Source of the DNA: Paracoccus denitrificans
GTDB lineage: Bacteria; Pseudomonadota; Alphaproteobacteria; Rhodobacterales; Rhodobacteraceae
Direction of reading: 5' to 3'
Length of the DNA stretch: 54,601 bases
NCBI GenBank assembly: GCA_003240735.1
Contig: QFNE01000019.1
Location: forward strand, 1 to 54,601
This document shows positions 9,095 to 16,846 of this stretch, in pieces. Within the stretch, counting starts at the first letter, position 1; every line of letters starts with the position of its first letter. Made by a program: the position numbers and the translations under genes. The notes below the pieces were generated by a model. That model did no database searches. It saw only the letters and a program-made list of their open reading frames with translations, and was not told where the DNA came from.

Positions 9095-9123
9095 CATGCA
9101 CCAATCATGCACTGGGCATGCAC
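9095..9123. repeat. Three CATGCAC direct repeats with 11-bp period
   Basis: CATGCAC begins at 9095, 9106 and 9117, so the three copies lie on the same face of the helix one turn apart. The spacer bases differ (CAAT, TGGG, CGAC), so this is conservation of the 7-mer rather than a simple microsatellite. Arrays like this are often binding sites for a DNA-binding protein; which one is unknown. Confidence 0.6.
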
Positions 9124-9152
9124 CGACCGGGCGTTTGGTCGGGACGGCGGGC

Positions 9153-9177
9153 GCCGGAGCCTCCGGCGGGGATATTT
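9153..9177. repeat. Palindromic intergenic repeat, copy 1
   Basis: A 25-base element with the self-complementary core GCCGGAGCCTCCGGC followed by GGGGATATTT. An identical copy lies at 16802-16826, and GTGAC follows both copies at the same distance. Both copies are outside genes. REP-like elements ending in GGGATATTT are, as I recall, common in Rhodobacteraceae intergenic regions. Confidence 0.75.
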
Positions 9178-9343
9178 CAGTGACGAAGAGGGGCGGCAGG
9201 GCTGCTTCTCCCGGATGGGAACCTTTCGCGCCGTCTGACGCTTTCACGGCGACGTGAGTGTGGGTCGGGGATGTGGTCCGGCGGAGTGCTTTAACCAGCC
9301 GTCGAAGTCGCCTAACCTCCACCGCAAAAGAAAGGCGGCAGGC

Positions 9344-9973
9344 ATGAGCAGTTATGAATATGCGGTAATCCCGGCCCCGGGTCGCGCCGAGAAGGTGCGC
9401 GGGGCGCGGACGGGTGTGGAACGGTTTTCATGGACGCTCGCGTCCGAGATGAACCGGATGGCGGCGGACGGTTGGGAATATGTCCGGGCCGAAGTCCTGC
9501 CCTGCGAGGAGCGCAGCGGGCTGACCAGCCGCCAGACGGTTTACCACAATGTGCTGGTGTTCCGGCGCGAGTTAGAGACCGAAGAGGTTTATAAGCAGCC
9601 GCAGGTAGCGGCCCAGACGCAGCAGCAGGCTGCGGTGCAGCCCGCGGCCCGGCCTGCGGTCAGCCATGCGTCGGCGTCGGCGACGGCTGCCGCAACAACG
9701 CAGCCGCCAGAGCCTACGCAGGAGCCACCCGCCGATTGGCCGGATGGCGGCGCGCCCGTGCAAGAGCCCGAACCCGAGGATGATCTGTCCGATATGGGCA
9801 TCGTCGAGGAGCCGACATCACCCACGCCGGTGACGCCGCCGGGTGGTGCGAAGCCCGCACCGGATCATACGGATGCCCCGCGCCCGAAAACGCGGATGGG
9901 TATCTTCAGCGCGGCCATGCGTCCGCAGGATGCGGATCGTCCGGCCCACCGTCTGGGTCCGGCCAAGCGCTGA
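9344..9973 (+). CDS. DUF4177 domain protein with Ala/Pro/Glu-rich tail
   Basis: A 209-residue protein. Residues 1-80 form a DUF4177-like domain: it opens with SSYEYAVIPAP, contains the typical LNxMAADGWEYVRAE-like segment (here MNRMAADGWEYVRAEVLP) and a short strand YHNVLVFRREL. The rest is low-complexity (Gln/Ala then Pro/Glu/Asp) with a basic end, likely disordered. The domain is widespread and of unknown function. The ATG at 9344 follows AAAGGCGGCAGGC; an upstream in-frame ATG has no ribosome site. Its stop TGA overlaps the ATG of the VOC gene by one base (TGATG), so the two are co-translated. Confidence 0.75.
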   Translation: MSSYEYAVIPAPGRAEKVRGARTGVERFSWTLASEMNRMAADGWEYVRAEVLPCEERSGLTSRQTVYHNVLVFRRELETEEVYKQPQVAAQTQQQAAVQPAARPAVSHASASATAAATTQPPEPTQEPPADWPDGGAPVQEPEPEDDLSDMGIVEEPTSPTPVTPPGGAKPAPDHTDAPRPKTRMGIFSAAMRPQDADRPAHRLGPAKR

Positions 9974-10371
9974 TGGCACTTGTGCCGGAACTGTCGGTTC
10001 GTGACTGGATCGCCAGCTTGGACTTTTATCGCAACGTGATCGGGTTCGCGGTCGAGTATGGCCGCCCCGATGAGGGGTTCGCGATGCTGGTTCTGGACGA
10101 TGCGCGACTGATGATTGACCAGATCGGCAAGGGCCGGACTTTCGATGAGGCGCTGATTGCCCGGCACCCGCTGGGCGTCGGCATGAACCTTGAGATCCGA
10201 GTGCCGGATGTCGATGCGATTGCCGCCCGCGTCGCGCCGGATCGGGTCGTCATTCCGCTGGAGGACAAGGTTTATGGCGTGGGCGAACAGGCGGTCGCAC
10301 AGCGGCAGATGGTGGTGCGTGATCCCGACGGATACCTGCTGCGGCCATGGCAGCCGCTGGGCGCTGAGTGA
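9973..10371 (+). CDS. VOC family (glyoxalase/bleomycin resistance-like) protein
   Basis: A 132-residue single-domain member of the vicinal oxygen chelate superfamily. Visible are the opening strand VPELSVRDWIASLDFYRNVI, the LMIDQIG strand, and the closing VVRDPDGYLLRPWQPL, which is the usual C-terminal VOC signature. Two beta-alpha-beta-beta-beta modules are predicted. Such proteins include lyases, dioxygenases and antibiotic-binding proteins, and the sequence does not let me choose. It overlaps the DUF4177 gene by one base and is followed by a weak hairpin. Confidence 0.85.
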   Translation: MALVPELSVRDWIASLDFYRNVIGFAVEYGRPDEGFAMLVLDDARLMIDQIGKGRTFDEALIARHPLGVGMNLEIRVPDVDAIAARVAPDRVVIPLEDKVYGVGEQAVAQRQMVVRDPDGYLLRPWQPLGAE

Positions 10372-10381
10372 GGACCTTTTG

Positions 10382-10405
10382 ACCCTGCGCTTTACGGCAG
10401 GGTTT
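10382..10405 (+). terminator. Possible terminator after the VOC gene
   Basis: A 7-bp inverted repeat, ACCCTGC at 10382-10388 and GCAGGGT at 10397-10403, with an 8-base loop and a short TTT end. The T-tract is weak, so termination may be partial. Confidence 0.45.
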
Positions 10406-10468
10406 ACAGGTTGGCCGATGCAGGGTTCAATAAACTTGTTTTGACTGCGGATCAGCCTGTGAGGACAT

Positions 10469-10819
10469 ATGCGCAAACTGGCGATGACGGTCGTGATCGG
10501 TCTGCTGTGTACGCCCGCGGTGGGTCAGGATTTCAACTATACCCCCGGCTGGGCGAACACCCACAACTTCAATCAGCTGCACAATCGCAGCAGCGGTAAG
10601 TCCAAGGCGACCGGCAAGCAGACGGGCACACGGCAGGGCAAGCGGCAGCAGGTTTGCCAGCTGGAGATGCTGAGCAAGTCGGATCAGCGCCGGATCGAAC
10701 AACAAAGCCGCGCCAAGATTGCCGAGCTGGGGCCGGACCGGGGTGGCAAATGGGTCATCGGCTTCAAGCAGGGGGTCAGGGCCGCAATGGCGCGGGACGG
10801 AATGTGTCGGTTGAAGTGA
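10469..10819 (+). CDS. Small secreted protein, tandem paralogue 1
   Basis: A 116-residue protein with a cleavable signal peptide (MRKLAMTVVIGLLCTPAVGQ, cut expected after VG or GQ). The mature part starts with an aromatic/Asn-rich segment (DFNYTPGWANTHNFNQLHN), then a basic Ser/Lys linker, then a helical C-terminal half bounded by two cysteines (VC at about residue 63 and MC near the end) that could form a disulfide. I do not recognise the family. GAGGA precedes the ATG. The following gene is a paralogue; the two share 103 of 104 bases over the region encoding the mature N-terminus, but differ in the C-terminal half. Confidence 0.75.
   Translation: MRKLAMTVVIGLLCTPAVGQDFNYTPGWANTHNFNQLHNRSSGKSKATGKQTGTRQGKRQQVCQLEMLSKSDQRRIEQQSRAKIAELGPDRGGKWVIGFKQGVRAAMARDGMCRLK
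10511..10614 (+). repeat. Near-identical DNA block shared by tandem paralogues, copy 1
   Basis: Bases 10511-10593 are identical to 10886-10968, then one mismatch, then 20 more identical bases. The offset is 375 bases. The block covers the end of the signal peptide and the mature N-terminal 30 residues, including synonymous positions. Confidence 0.9.
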
Positions 10820-10843
10820 TGGGTGAGATCGGGGGAGGCGCAC

Positions 10844-11182
10844 ATGCGTAAGCTGATGGTGATGGTCGTGATCGGTTTGATGTGCACGCCCGCGGTGGGT
10901 CAGGATTTCAACTATACCCCCGGCTGGGCGAACACCCACAACTTCAATCAGCTGCACAATCGCAGCAGTGGTAAGTCCAAGGCGACCGGGAAGCGGAAGG
11001 CCAAGCGGCTGGAGGTGTGTCGGTATGACATGCTGAGCGCATCAGAGCGGCGCGTGATGGAGCGGCAGGGCCGCGCCAAGATCGCCGAGCTGGGACAGGA
11101 ACGCGGCCTGAAGTGGATGGACGGCTATGCCCGCCGGACCATGGCCAAGATGGTGGCGGACGGCCGCTGCAAGGCCGAGTAG
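10844..11182 (+). CDS. Small secreted protein, tandem paralogue 2
   Basis: A 112-residue paralogue of the preceding gene. The signal peptide (MRKLMVMVVIGLMCTPAVGQ) and the next 30 residues (DFNYTPGWANTHNFNQLHN, then RSSGKSKATGK) are the same as in paralogue 1. The C-terminal half keeps the pattern VC...ML..S..R....Q.RAKIAELG..RG.KW..G, with two cysteines at matching places, but only about half of the residues agree. The start at 10844 is chosen to match paralogue 1; GGGGGAGG lies upstream. The gap from paralogue 1 is 24 bases, so they are probably one transcript. No function is known to me. Confidence 0.75.
   Translation: MRKLMVMVVIGLMCTPAVGQDFNYTPGWANTHNFNQLHNRSSGKSKATGKRKAKRLEVCRYDMLSASERRVMERQGRAKIAELGQERGLKWMDGYARRTMAKMVADGRCKAE
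10886..10989 (+). repeat. Near-identical DNA block shared by tandem paralogues, copy 2
   Basis: Second copy of the block at 10511-10614, with one mismatch in 104 bases. Flanking bases on both sides diverge at once, which fits recent gene conversion confined to this segment or very strong selection on it. Confidence 0.9.
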
Positions 11183-11196
11183 GGCGGGCCGCGGCC

Positions 11197-11442
11197 TTAC
11201 CAGTGGGGCGGGCGTTGATCGGCCAGGGGGATGGCGACCGCAGTCTCTTGCTCGGCCTCGCGTTGCATCAACAGGCCGACATGGCGGGTCAGGCGGTCGA
11301 TTTCGGCGTCCTGCCGCGCGACCACGTCGGACAGGTCGTCGAGCATCCGCATCAGGTGGCTGATGCGTTCTTCCAGCCCCAGCCAGCGCGGGTCGTCGCT
11401 GGGGATTTCCGGTTCCGCAGATCCGTCGGGCAACTTGTTCAT
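11197..11442 (-). CDS. slyX: SlyX family protein
   Basis: An 81-residue protein with a central coiled coil (ERISHLMRMLDDLSDVVARQ then DAEIDRLTRHVGLLMQRE) and the family's C-terminal PPHW ending. SlyX proteins are small, probably oligomeric helical proteins whose role is not established. The ATG at 11442 has GGAAGG upstream. The gene converges on the small secreted paralogue (14 bases between stops) and diverges from hisS. Confidence 0.88.
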   Translation of the reverse strand: MNKLPDGSAEPEIPSDDPRWLGLEERISHLMRMLDDLSDVVARQDAEIDRLTRHVGLLMQREAEQETAVAIPLADQRPPHW

Positions 11443-11492
11443 TCCGATCCCTTCCGCTAAGCCACGCGCGCCAGCGCAGTTGAGGATGTCCG

Positions 11493-12974
11493 ATGTCCAG
11501 CACGAAAACCCGCCGTCCGCGTGCCGAAACGCCGAAGGGCTTCCGCGACTATTTCGGCGCCGAGGTGACCGAGCGCAAGGCCATGCTGGACCGCATCGCC
11601 GAAGTCTATGACCTTTACGGCTTTGACGCGCTGGAGACCAGCGGGGTCGAGACGGTCGAGGCGCTGGGCAAGTTCCTGCCGGATGTGGACCGCCCGAATG
11701 CGGGTGTGTTCGCGTGGCAGGAAGAGGACGTCCCGGGCGGTGGATCGGGCGACTGGATGGCGTTGCGATACGACCTGACGGCGCCGTTGGCGCGGGTAGC
11801 GGCGCAGTATCGCAACGATCTGCCCGCGCCGTACCGGCGTTACGCGATGGGGCCGGTGTGGCGCAACGAAAAGCCGGGGCCGGGGCGGTTCCGGCAGTTC
11901 TATCAATGCGATGCCGATACGGTTGGCAGCGCCTCCCCGGCGGCGGACGCCGAAATCATCGCGATGTTGGCGGCGGCGCTGGAACATGCGGGCATTCCGC
12001 GCGGAGATTATCTGGTGCGCGTCAACAACCGCAAGGTTCTGAACGGCGTATTGGAGCGAATGGATGTGACCGACCCCGCGCAGGCCGCCGATGTGCTGCG
12101 CACGGTCGACAAGTTCGACAAGGTCGGAGAGGACGGCGTGCGTGAGCTGCTGACTACGGGTCGCAAGGACGCGTCCGGTGCGTTCATCGACGGTCTGGGG
12201 TTCACGCCCGAACAGGCGGATCCTGTGATTGCGTTCCTGACCTCGAAGGGGGCGGACAACGGGGCGACGTTGGCCAATCTGGAAACGGCGGTTGCCGGGT
12301 CCGATGTGGGTGCCGAAGGCGTCGCCGAGTTGCGCCAGATCGCTGAGTATCTGGATGCGATGGGGCTGGGTGCCGACCGGGTCGTGATCGATCCGTCCAT
12401 CGTGCGCGGCCTTGGGTATTACACCGGACCGGTGTTCGAGGCCGAGCTGACGTTCGAAATTCTGGACGACAAGGGCCGCAAGCGCCAGTTCGGCAGCGTC
12501 GCGGGCGGCGGTCGCTATGACGATCTGGTGGAGCGGTTCACCGGCCAGAAGGTTCCTGCGACCGGGGTCAGCATCGGTGTGGACCGTCTGCTGGCCGCGC
12601 TGCATGCCAAGGGGCAGGCCGGGGCTGACGCGGCAGGTCCGGTGGTGGTGACGGTGATGGACCGGGCGCGGATGGCCGATTATCAGGCGATGGCGGCCGA
12701 GTTGCGGGACGCGGGGATCCGGGCCGAGGTGTATCTGGGCAACCCCAAGAACTTTGGCAACCAGTTGAAATATGCCGACAAACGTTCGGCTCCAGTCGCG
12801 ATCATCGCGGGCGGGGATGAGTTCGAAAAGGGCGTCGTTCAGGTCAAGGATCTGGTTCTGGGCGCAAAGATCGCGGCCGACGCCTCGGTCGAGGAATGGA
12901 AGGCGCAACCCGCGCAGGTCGAGGTGGCGCGCGCCGATCTGGTCGCCGCCGTCAAAGACATTCTGGCGCGATGA
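11493..12974 (+). CDS. hisS: Histidyl-tRNA synthetase
   Basis: A 493-residue class II synthetase that charges tRNA-His. Motif 1 region PKGFRDYFGAE is at the start, motif 2 is RRYAMGPVWRNEKPGPGRFRQFYQ (around 110-135; quoted here in part only as YAMGPVWRNEKPGPGRF), and the histidine-specific segment RGLGYYTGPVFE is near residue 306. Motif 3 follows at GVSIGVDRLLAAL. The C-terminal anticodon-binding domain is complete. It overlaps hisZ by 4 bases (ATGA). Grouping with hisZ and hisG makes this a histidine-use and histidine-synthesis operon; in Rhodobacterales this order is common. Confidence 0.96.
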   Translation: MSSTKTRRPRAETPKGFRDYFGAEVTERKAMLDRIAEVYDLYGFDALETSGVETVEALGKFLPDVDRPNAGVFAWQEEDVPGGGSGDWMALRYDLTAPLARVAAQYRNDLPAPYRRYAMGPVWRNEKPGPGRFRQFYQCDADTVGSASPAADAEIIAMLAAALEHAGIPRGDYLVRVNNRKVLNGVLERMDVTDPAQAADVLRTVDKFDKVGEDGVRELLTTGRKDASGAFIDGLGFTPEQADPVIAFLTSKGADNGATLANLETAVAGSDVGAEGVAELRQIAEYLDAMGLGADRVVIDPSIVRGLGYYTGPVFEAELTFEILDDKGRKRQFGSVAGGGRYDDLVERFTGQKVPATGVSIGVDRLLAALHAKGQAGADAAGPVVVTVMDRARMADYQAMAAELRDAGIRAEVYLGNPKNFGNQLKYADKRSAPVAIIAGGDEFEKGVVQVKDLVLGAKIAADASVEEWKAQPAQVEVARADLVAAVKDILAR

Positions 12975-14026
12975 TCCCCAAGACCGCCAAGGCCACGCTG
13001 GGGCGCGGGCTGCTGGATGCGTTCCGCGCGGCGGGCGCGGTCGAGGTGGCGCCGGACATTCTGCTGGGCGCCGACACGCTGCTGGACCTGTATGGTGAGG
13101 ACATTCGCGCCCGCGCCTATGTCACGACCGACCCGGTGCGAGGAGAGGTGGTGCTGCGCCCGGATTTCACCGTGCCGGTCGTTCAGATGCACATGGCGGG
13201 CGGGGCGGACCCGGCACGCTACTGCTATCTGGGTGAGGTGTTTCGCAAGCAGGATCAGGGCGACACGCGCCCCGACAAGCCGCGCGACAATGAATATTTT
13301 CAGGCGGGGTTCGAGCTGTTCTCTCGTGAACCCGGCGCGGATGCTGAACTGTTCGTGCTGTTTCACCGGGTGCTGCAGCCTTTCGGCCTGAACCCGGTCA
13401 TGGGCGACATGCGTCTGCTGCTGGACGCCGTGCAGGGGTTGCCGGTGTCCGATGCGCGCCGGGCGGCGCTGGCCCACCACGTCTGGCGGCCGGGTCGGTT
13501 TCAGCGGCTGCTGGATCGGTTCTCAGAACCCGCAACCCCGCGTCAGTTCGGGCCACCGGAAAGCCCGTGGTCGGGACTGCGGGGCCGGGACGAGATGGCG
13601 GCCCGCATCGCGCGGATGCAGGCGGACGCCGAAGAACCGCCATTGCCGACTGAATGGCGCGACAGGCTGACCGCGCTGTTCGGCGTGGCGGGGCCTCTGC
13701 CTGCCGCCGTTGCGACGTTGCAGCAGATGGCGGTGGATATCCCGTCGATTACAGATGCGGTCAGTGCCTTGGCGGCGCGGCTGGACGCGATCGCGGATGC
13801 GGGGGTCGACCCGGAAGGCGTCCGGTTCGACGCAAGCCACGGCCGGCATACGATGGAGTATTACGACGGCATGACCTTCAGCTTTTACGCGCCCGGCCGG
13901 GACGACTGGCCAGCGGTTGCGTCGGGCGGGCGCTATGACGCGCTGACGGCGATGCTGGGGCAGGGGCGCGCGATCCCGGCGGTGGGCGGCATCATCCGTC
14001 CCGGCCTGCTGGCGGAGATGGTCTGA
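12971..14026 (+). CDS. hisZ: ATP phosphoribosyltransferase regulatory subunit
   Basis: A 351-residue HisRS-like paralogue that lacks aminoacylation activity and forms the regulatory part of the hetero-octameric HisZ-HisG enzyme. It retains class II core segments (VVLRPDFTVPVVQMHMAGG, CYLGEVFRKQDQG, and FDASHGRHTMEYYDGMTF in place of the HisRS histidine motifs). The length fits HisZ rather than full HisRS. The ATG at 12971 overlaps the hisS stop, and its own TGA overlaps the hisG start by one base, so the three genes are translationally coupled. It is expected to be needed because the HisG next door is the short form without an ACT regulatory domain. Confidence 0.95.
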   Translation: MIPKTAKATLGRGLLDAFRAAGAVEVAPDILLGADTLLDLYGEDIRARAYVTTDPVRGEVVLRPDFTVPVVQMHMAGGADPARYCYLGEVFRKQDQGDTRPDKPRDNEYFQAGFELFSREPGADAELFVLFHRVLQPFGLNPVMGDMRLLLDAVQGLPVSDARRAALAHHVWRPGRFQRLLDRFSEPATPRQFGPPESPWSGLRGRDEMAARIARMQADAEEPPLPTEWRDRLTALFGVAGPLPAAVATLQQMAVDIPSITDAVSALAARLDAIADAGVDPEGVRFDASHGRHTMEYYDGMTFSFYAPGRDDWPAVASGGRYDALTAMLGQGRAIPAVGGIIRPGLLAEMV

Positions 14027-14724
14027 TGCTGAAGCTGGGCGTGCCGTCCAAGGGTCGGTTGATGGAGCAGACATTCGCCTGGTTCGAGGCGCGGGGCATC
14101 CGCCTGACGCGGGCCGAGTCCGAACGGCAGTATGCCGGGCGCGTCGATGGGGTCGAGGGGGTCCAACTCGCCCTGCTGTCGGCGTCCGAAATTCCACGCG
14201 AACTGGCGGCGGGGCGTATCCATCTGGGCGTCACGGGCATCGACATGGTGCGCGAAAAGCTGGCCGGGTGGCGTTCGGACGTGGCGTGCGTTGCCGAAAT
14301 GGGGTTCGGACACGCCGATCTGGTGCTGGCCGTGCCCGATGTATGGGTGGACTGCGAAAATCTGGACGATCTGGCGGTCATCGCACGGGACTTTCGCGCG
14401 ACCCACGGCTTCCGGCTGCGGATTGCGACCAAGTATCACCGGCTGGTCAGGGCGTTCCTGTCCGCCCATGAGGTCGCGGATTATCAGCTGGTGGACAGTC
14501 AGGGTGCCACCGAAGGCACCGTCGCCAACCTGACAGCCGAAGCGATTGCCGACATCACCAGTTCAGGCGCGACGCTGACGGCGAACCACCTGAAGGTGCT
14601 GCCCGATGCGCTGATCCTGCCCAGTCAGGCGGCGCTTTTTGTGGGCCGCGCGGCGGTGGCGCGGGAAGACCTGCGTGCGCTGCTGGGCCGGTTGGGCGTA
14701 ACCCCGCCTGACGCGGAGACGTGA
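14026..14724 (+). CDS. hisG: ATP phosphoribosyltransferase, short form
   Basis: A 232-residue catalytic subunit for the first step of histidine synthesis (ATP plus PRPP). It begins LKLGVPSKGRLMEQT and contains the PRPP loop region (LVDSQGATEGTVANLT, residues about 155-170) and ELAAGRIHLGVTGIDMVRE. It ends where long-form HisG would continue into the ACT-like domain, so it is the short form that works with HisZ. Start overlaps the hisZ stop (TGATG). No further his genes follow. Confidence 0.95.
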   Translation: MLKLGVPSKGRLMEQTFAWFEARGIRLTRAESERQYAGRVDGVEGVQLALLSASEIPRELAAGRIHLGVTGIDMVREKLAGWRSDVACVAEMGFGHADLVLAVPDVWVDCENLDDLAVIARDFRATHGFRLRIATKYHRLVRAFLSAHEVADYQLVDSQGATEGTVANLTAEAIADITSSGATLTANHLKVLPDALILPSQAALFVGRAAVAREDLRALLGRLGVTPPDAET

Positions 14725-14793
14725 CCCACAGACGGTGAACCTGATCTTTCGAGCCGCGTTGGGGGCATGCAAATCAACCGGACCGGAGGTCAC

Positions 14794-15162
14794 ATGACCC
14801 GTCATATCAAACCCGCCACGACCGTTCTGATTGCGACGTTTGTCGGCAGTCTTGCCTTGCCTGCGATCGCATCCAGCGAAGCGGCATGGGAGGAAATGCG
14901 CACTGACGTCGAAGCGAAATGCCGCGCTTTGGCCGAGCAGTCTGCCGAAGGGAAAGAGGTGACCATCGAGGTCAGCCCGTTCGGCACCGAGAGCTATGGC
15001 GTGGCGATGGTGGCGACGCCCGCCGATAACAATCAGGTCGATCGGCGCATCTGCATCTACAGCAAGAAAGACAAGGTCGCCGAACTTTCTGATCCGCTGG
15101 AGCAACCACCGATGCCAGCGGGCGCGATTTCGGGCGAAACAGAGCCGAAAAAAGCCCCGTGA
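14794..15162 (+). CDS. Small secreted protein of unknown function
   Basis: A 122-residue protein with a clear signal peptide (hydrophobic core at residues 9-24, likely cut after AIAS). The mature part has one Cys pair (KCRALAEQ and RICIYSKKDK) and a beta-rich middle (VTIEVSPFGTESYGVAMV). It ends in a Pro/Glu/Lys-rich tail. I do not recognise a family. The ATG at 14794 follows GGAGGT by the usual spacing; an upstream in-frame ATG at 14767 precedes that ribosome site and is less likely. Confidence 0.7.
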   Translation: MTRHIKPATTVLIATFVGSLALPAIASSEAAWEEMRTDVEAKCRALAEQSAEGKEVTIEVSPFGTESYGVAMVATPADNNQVDRRICIYSKKDKVAELSDPLEQPPMPAGAISGETEPKKAP

Positions 15163-15221
15163 CGATGGATCGAATTTGATCCTTATGCGTTGAAATGCCA
15201 GAGATTAACAGGAGGCCCAAG

Positions 15222-15485
15222 ATGGTCGAAGCTACTCAGATTCAGCCCAACATGGAAATCGTCGGCGCAGATGGCGTGCATCTGGGGATCGTCGACCACA
15301 TGGATGGCGACCGTGTGAAGGTGAAGCGCAAGGACCCCGAGCATGGCGTCGAGCTGCCGCACCACCACTATATCCCGTTGGCCAACATTGCCGACATCTA
15401 TGAGAACAAGGTCTGGCTGTCCGCAGATGCCGACAACGCCAACCAGCTGTTCGAAGAAAAAGACGGCTCGCCGATCGAAGATTGA
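15222..15485 (+). CDS. DUF2171 family protein
   Basis: An 87-residue PRC-barrel-like protein of the DUF2171 family: IQPNMEIVGADGVHLGIVDHM, then RVKVKRKDP and HHHYIPLANIADIYENKVWLS (quoted in parts). The fold is a small beta barrel; the family is often induced by stress or stationary phase, but its biochemical role is unknown. AGGAGG sits just before the ATG at 15222. A strong terminator follows. Confidence 0.85.
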   Translation: MVEATQIQPNMEIVGADGVHLGIVDHMDGDRVKVKRKDPEHGVELPHHHYIPLANIADIYENKVWLSADADNANQLFEEKDGSPIED

Positions 15486-15508
15486 TCGCGACGGGTTCGG
15501 AAGAACAG

Positions 15509-15534
15509 AAAGGCGGCCGTTCGGGCCGCCTTTT
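15509..15534. terminator. Bidirectional terminator between the DUF2171 gene and ftsY
   Basis: A 10-bp inverted repeat, AAAGGCGGCC at 15509-15518 and GGCCGCCTTT at 15524-15533, with a 5-base loop. It runs into T residues on the plus strand and has A residues ahead of the stem, so it can work for both converging genes. Confidence 0.85.
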
Positions 15535-15548
15535 CTTTTGGCTGAATG

Positions 15549-16721
15549 CTACAGCCCGACCAGCGCGGTCGCGAATTCTGATGCGTCGAACGCGTCCAGA
15601 TCGTCGATCTGTTCGCCCACGCCGATTGCGTGGATCGGCAGGCGGAACTTGTCGGCCAGCGCCACCAGAACGCCGCCGCGCGCGGTGCCGTCAAGCTTGG
15701 TCATCACCAGACCTGTGACGTCTGCCAGCTTCTGAAAGGTTTCGACCTGACTGATCGCGTTCTGTCCTGTGGTGGCGTCGAGAACCAGCAGGGTGTTGTG
15801 CGGCGCGCTGGGGTCTTTCTTGCGGATGACGCGGACGATCTTGGCCAACTCCTCCATTAGGTCGGCGCGGTTCTGCAGGCGTCCGGCGGTGTCGATCATC
15901 AGCAGGTCGGCGCGGTCGGCCTCGGCCCGGGTCATCGCGTCGTAGGCAAGGCTGGCGGGATCGCTGCCTTCGGGGGCGGTCATGACGGGCACGCCCGCGC
16001 GCTGGCCCCAGACCTGAAGCTGTTCGACCGCCGCCGCGCGAAAGGTGTCGCCCGCCGCAATGACGACGTTCTTGCCTGCTGCGCGGAACTGGCTGGCGAG
16101 CTTGCCGATGGTTGTCGTCTTGCCCGAGCCGTTCACACCCACGACCAGCACGACCTGCGGCTTTTTGGGATAAAGCGGCAGGGGGCGGGCGACCGGTTCC
16201 ATGATGCGCGTCACCTCGGTCGCCAGGGCCTGACGCAGTTCTGTGGCGCTGATGCGGCGGCCGAGGCGGCCTTCGGCGATGTTGGCGGTGACGCGCAAGG
16301 CGGTGTCCACGCCCATATCCGCGGCGATCAGCGTTTCCTCAAGCTCTTCCAGCATCGCGTCGTCAAGTTCGCGGCGCGGTTCGGCCGGGGTCGCATCGCG
16401 GCCGAGGATGCGGTCCATGAACGCCGGGCGGGCGGCTGGCTGGGGCGCTGCCTGGGGCTGAACCGGCGCCGAAACGGTTGTCGCGGGCGAGGGCTGCGGC
16501 GGCTGGGGGCGCGGTTCGGGGGCGGGGGTCGGCACAGGGACTGGCGCAGGCTGCGGCGGCTGGGGACGCGGTTCGGGTGCGGAATGGGGCGCGTGGGGCT
16601 GGGTGTCGGGATTGGCGGAGTACGGTTCCGGGGCGCCGTCCTTGACGAGATCGTCCAGACCGGCCCCGATCTTGGAGGACGACTTGGTCAGGCGATCGCG
16701 CAGCTTGGTGAAGAATGACAT
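15549..16721 (-). CDS. ftsY: Signal recognition particle receptor FtsY
   Basis: A 390-residue SRP receptor GTPase that docks ribosome-nascent chain complexes at the inner membrane. The N-terminal 100 residues are a Pro/Ala/Gln-rich linker with short repeats (PEPRPQPPQPAPVPVPTPAP type), shorter than the acidic A domain of enterobacteria. The NG domain follows: the G1 loop is GVNGSGKTTTIGKLA, then DTFRAAAVEQL, then DTAGRLQNR, TKLDGTARGG and the C-terminal GVGEQIDDLDAFD. All GTPase motifs are intact. Confidence 0.96.
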   Translation of the reverse strand: MSFFTKLRDRLTKSSSKIGAGLDDLVKDGAPEPYSANPDTQPHAPHSAPEPRPQPPQPAPVPVPTPAPEPRPQPPQPSPATTVSAPVQPQAAPQPAARPAFMDRILGRDATPAEPRRELDDAMLEELEETLIAADMGVDTALRVTANIAEGRLGRRISATELRQALATEVTRIMEPVARPLPLYPKKPQVVLVVGVNGSGKTTTIGKLASQFRAAGKNVVIAAGDTFRAAAVEQLQVWGQRAGVPVMTAPEGSDPASLAYDAMTRAEADRADLLMIDTAGRLQNRADLMEELAKIVRVIRKKDPSAPHNTLLVLDATTGQNAISQVETFQKLADVTGLVMTKLDGTARGGVLVALADKFRLPIHAIGVGEQIDDLDAFDASEFATALVGL

Positions 16722-16801
16722 GCAGGCCCCTTGGTTGACGGCAAGGAACCTAAGGGTTCCGGGCCTTGAGGGGAAGGGTCAACACCTGTCCCGGCCGATG
16801 G

Positions 16802-16826
16802 GCCGGAGCCTCCGGCGGGGATATTT
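16802..16826. repeat. Palindromic intergenic repeat, copy 2
   Basis: Identical over 25 bases to 9153-9177 (core GCCGGAGCCTCCGGC plus GGGGATATTT) and followed by a matching GTGAC. It lies between ftsY and the cupin gene, whose stop is 20 bases downstream. Confidence 0.75.
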
Positions 16827-16846
16827 GCGTGACAGAGATCGGGCGT

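Larger units (their letters stand above)
8999..9343. other. 345-base intergenic region after gatB
   Basis: No convincing gene lies here. It holds a small hairpin at 9062-9077 (CCCAGC/GCTGGG, loop AGCG) that may end gatB transcription, three CATGCAC direct repeats at an exact 11-bp period (9095-9123), one copy of a 25-bp palindromic repeat (9153-9177), and then the leader of the DUF4177 gene. The region is unusually rich in structure for this otherwise compact window. Confidence 0.6.

Noticed and set aside
11457..12908. A 483-codon minus-strand frame opposite hisS
   Set aside because: Fully antisense to hisS, with Arg/His-rich composition typical of reverse frames in GC-rich genes.
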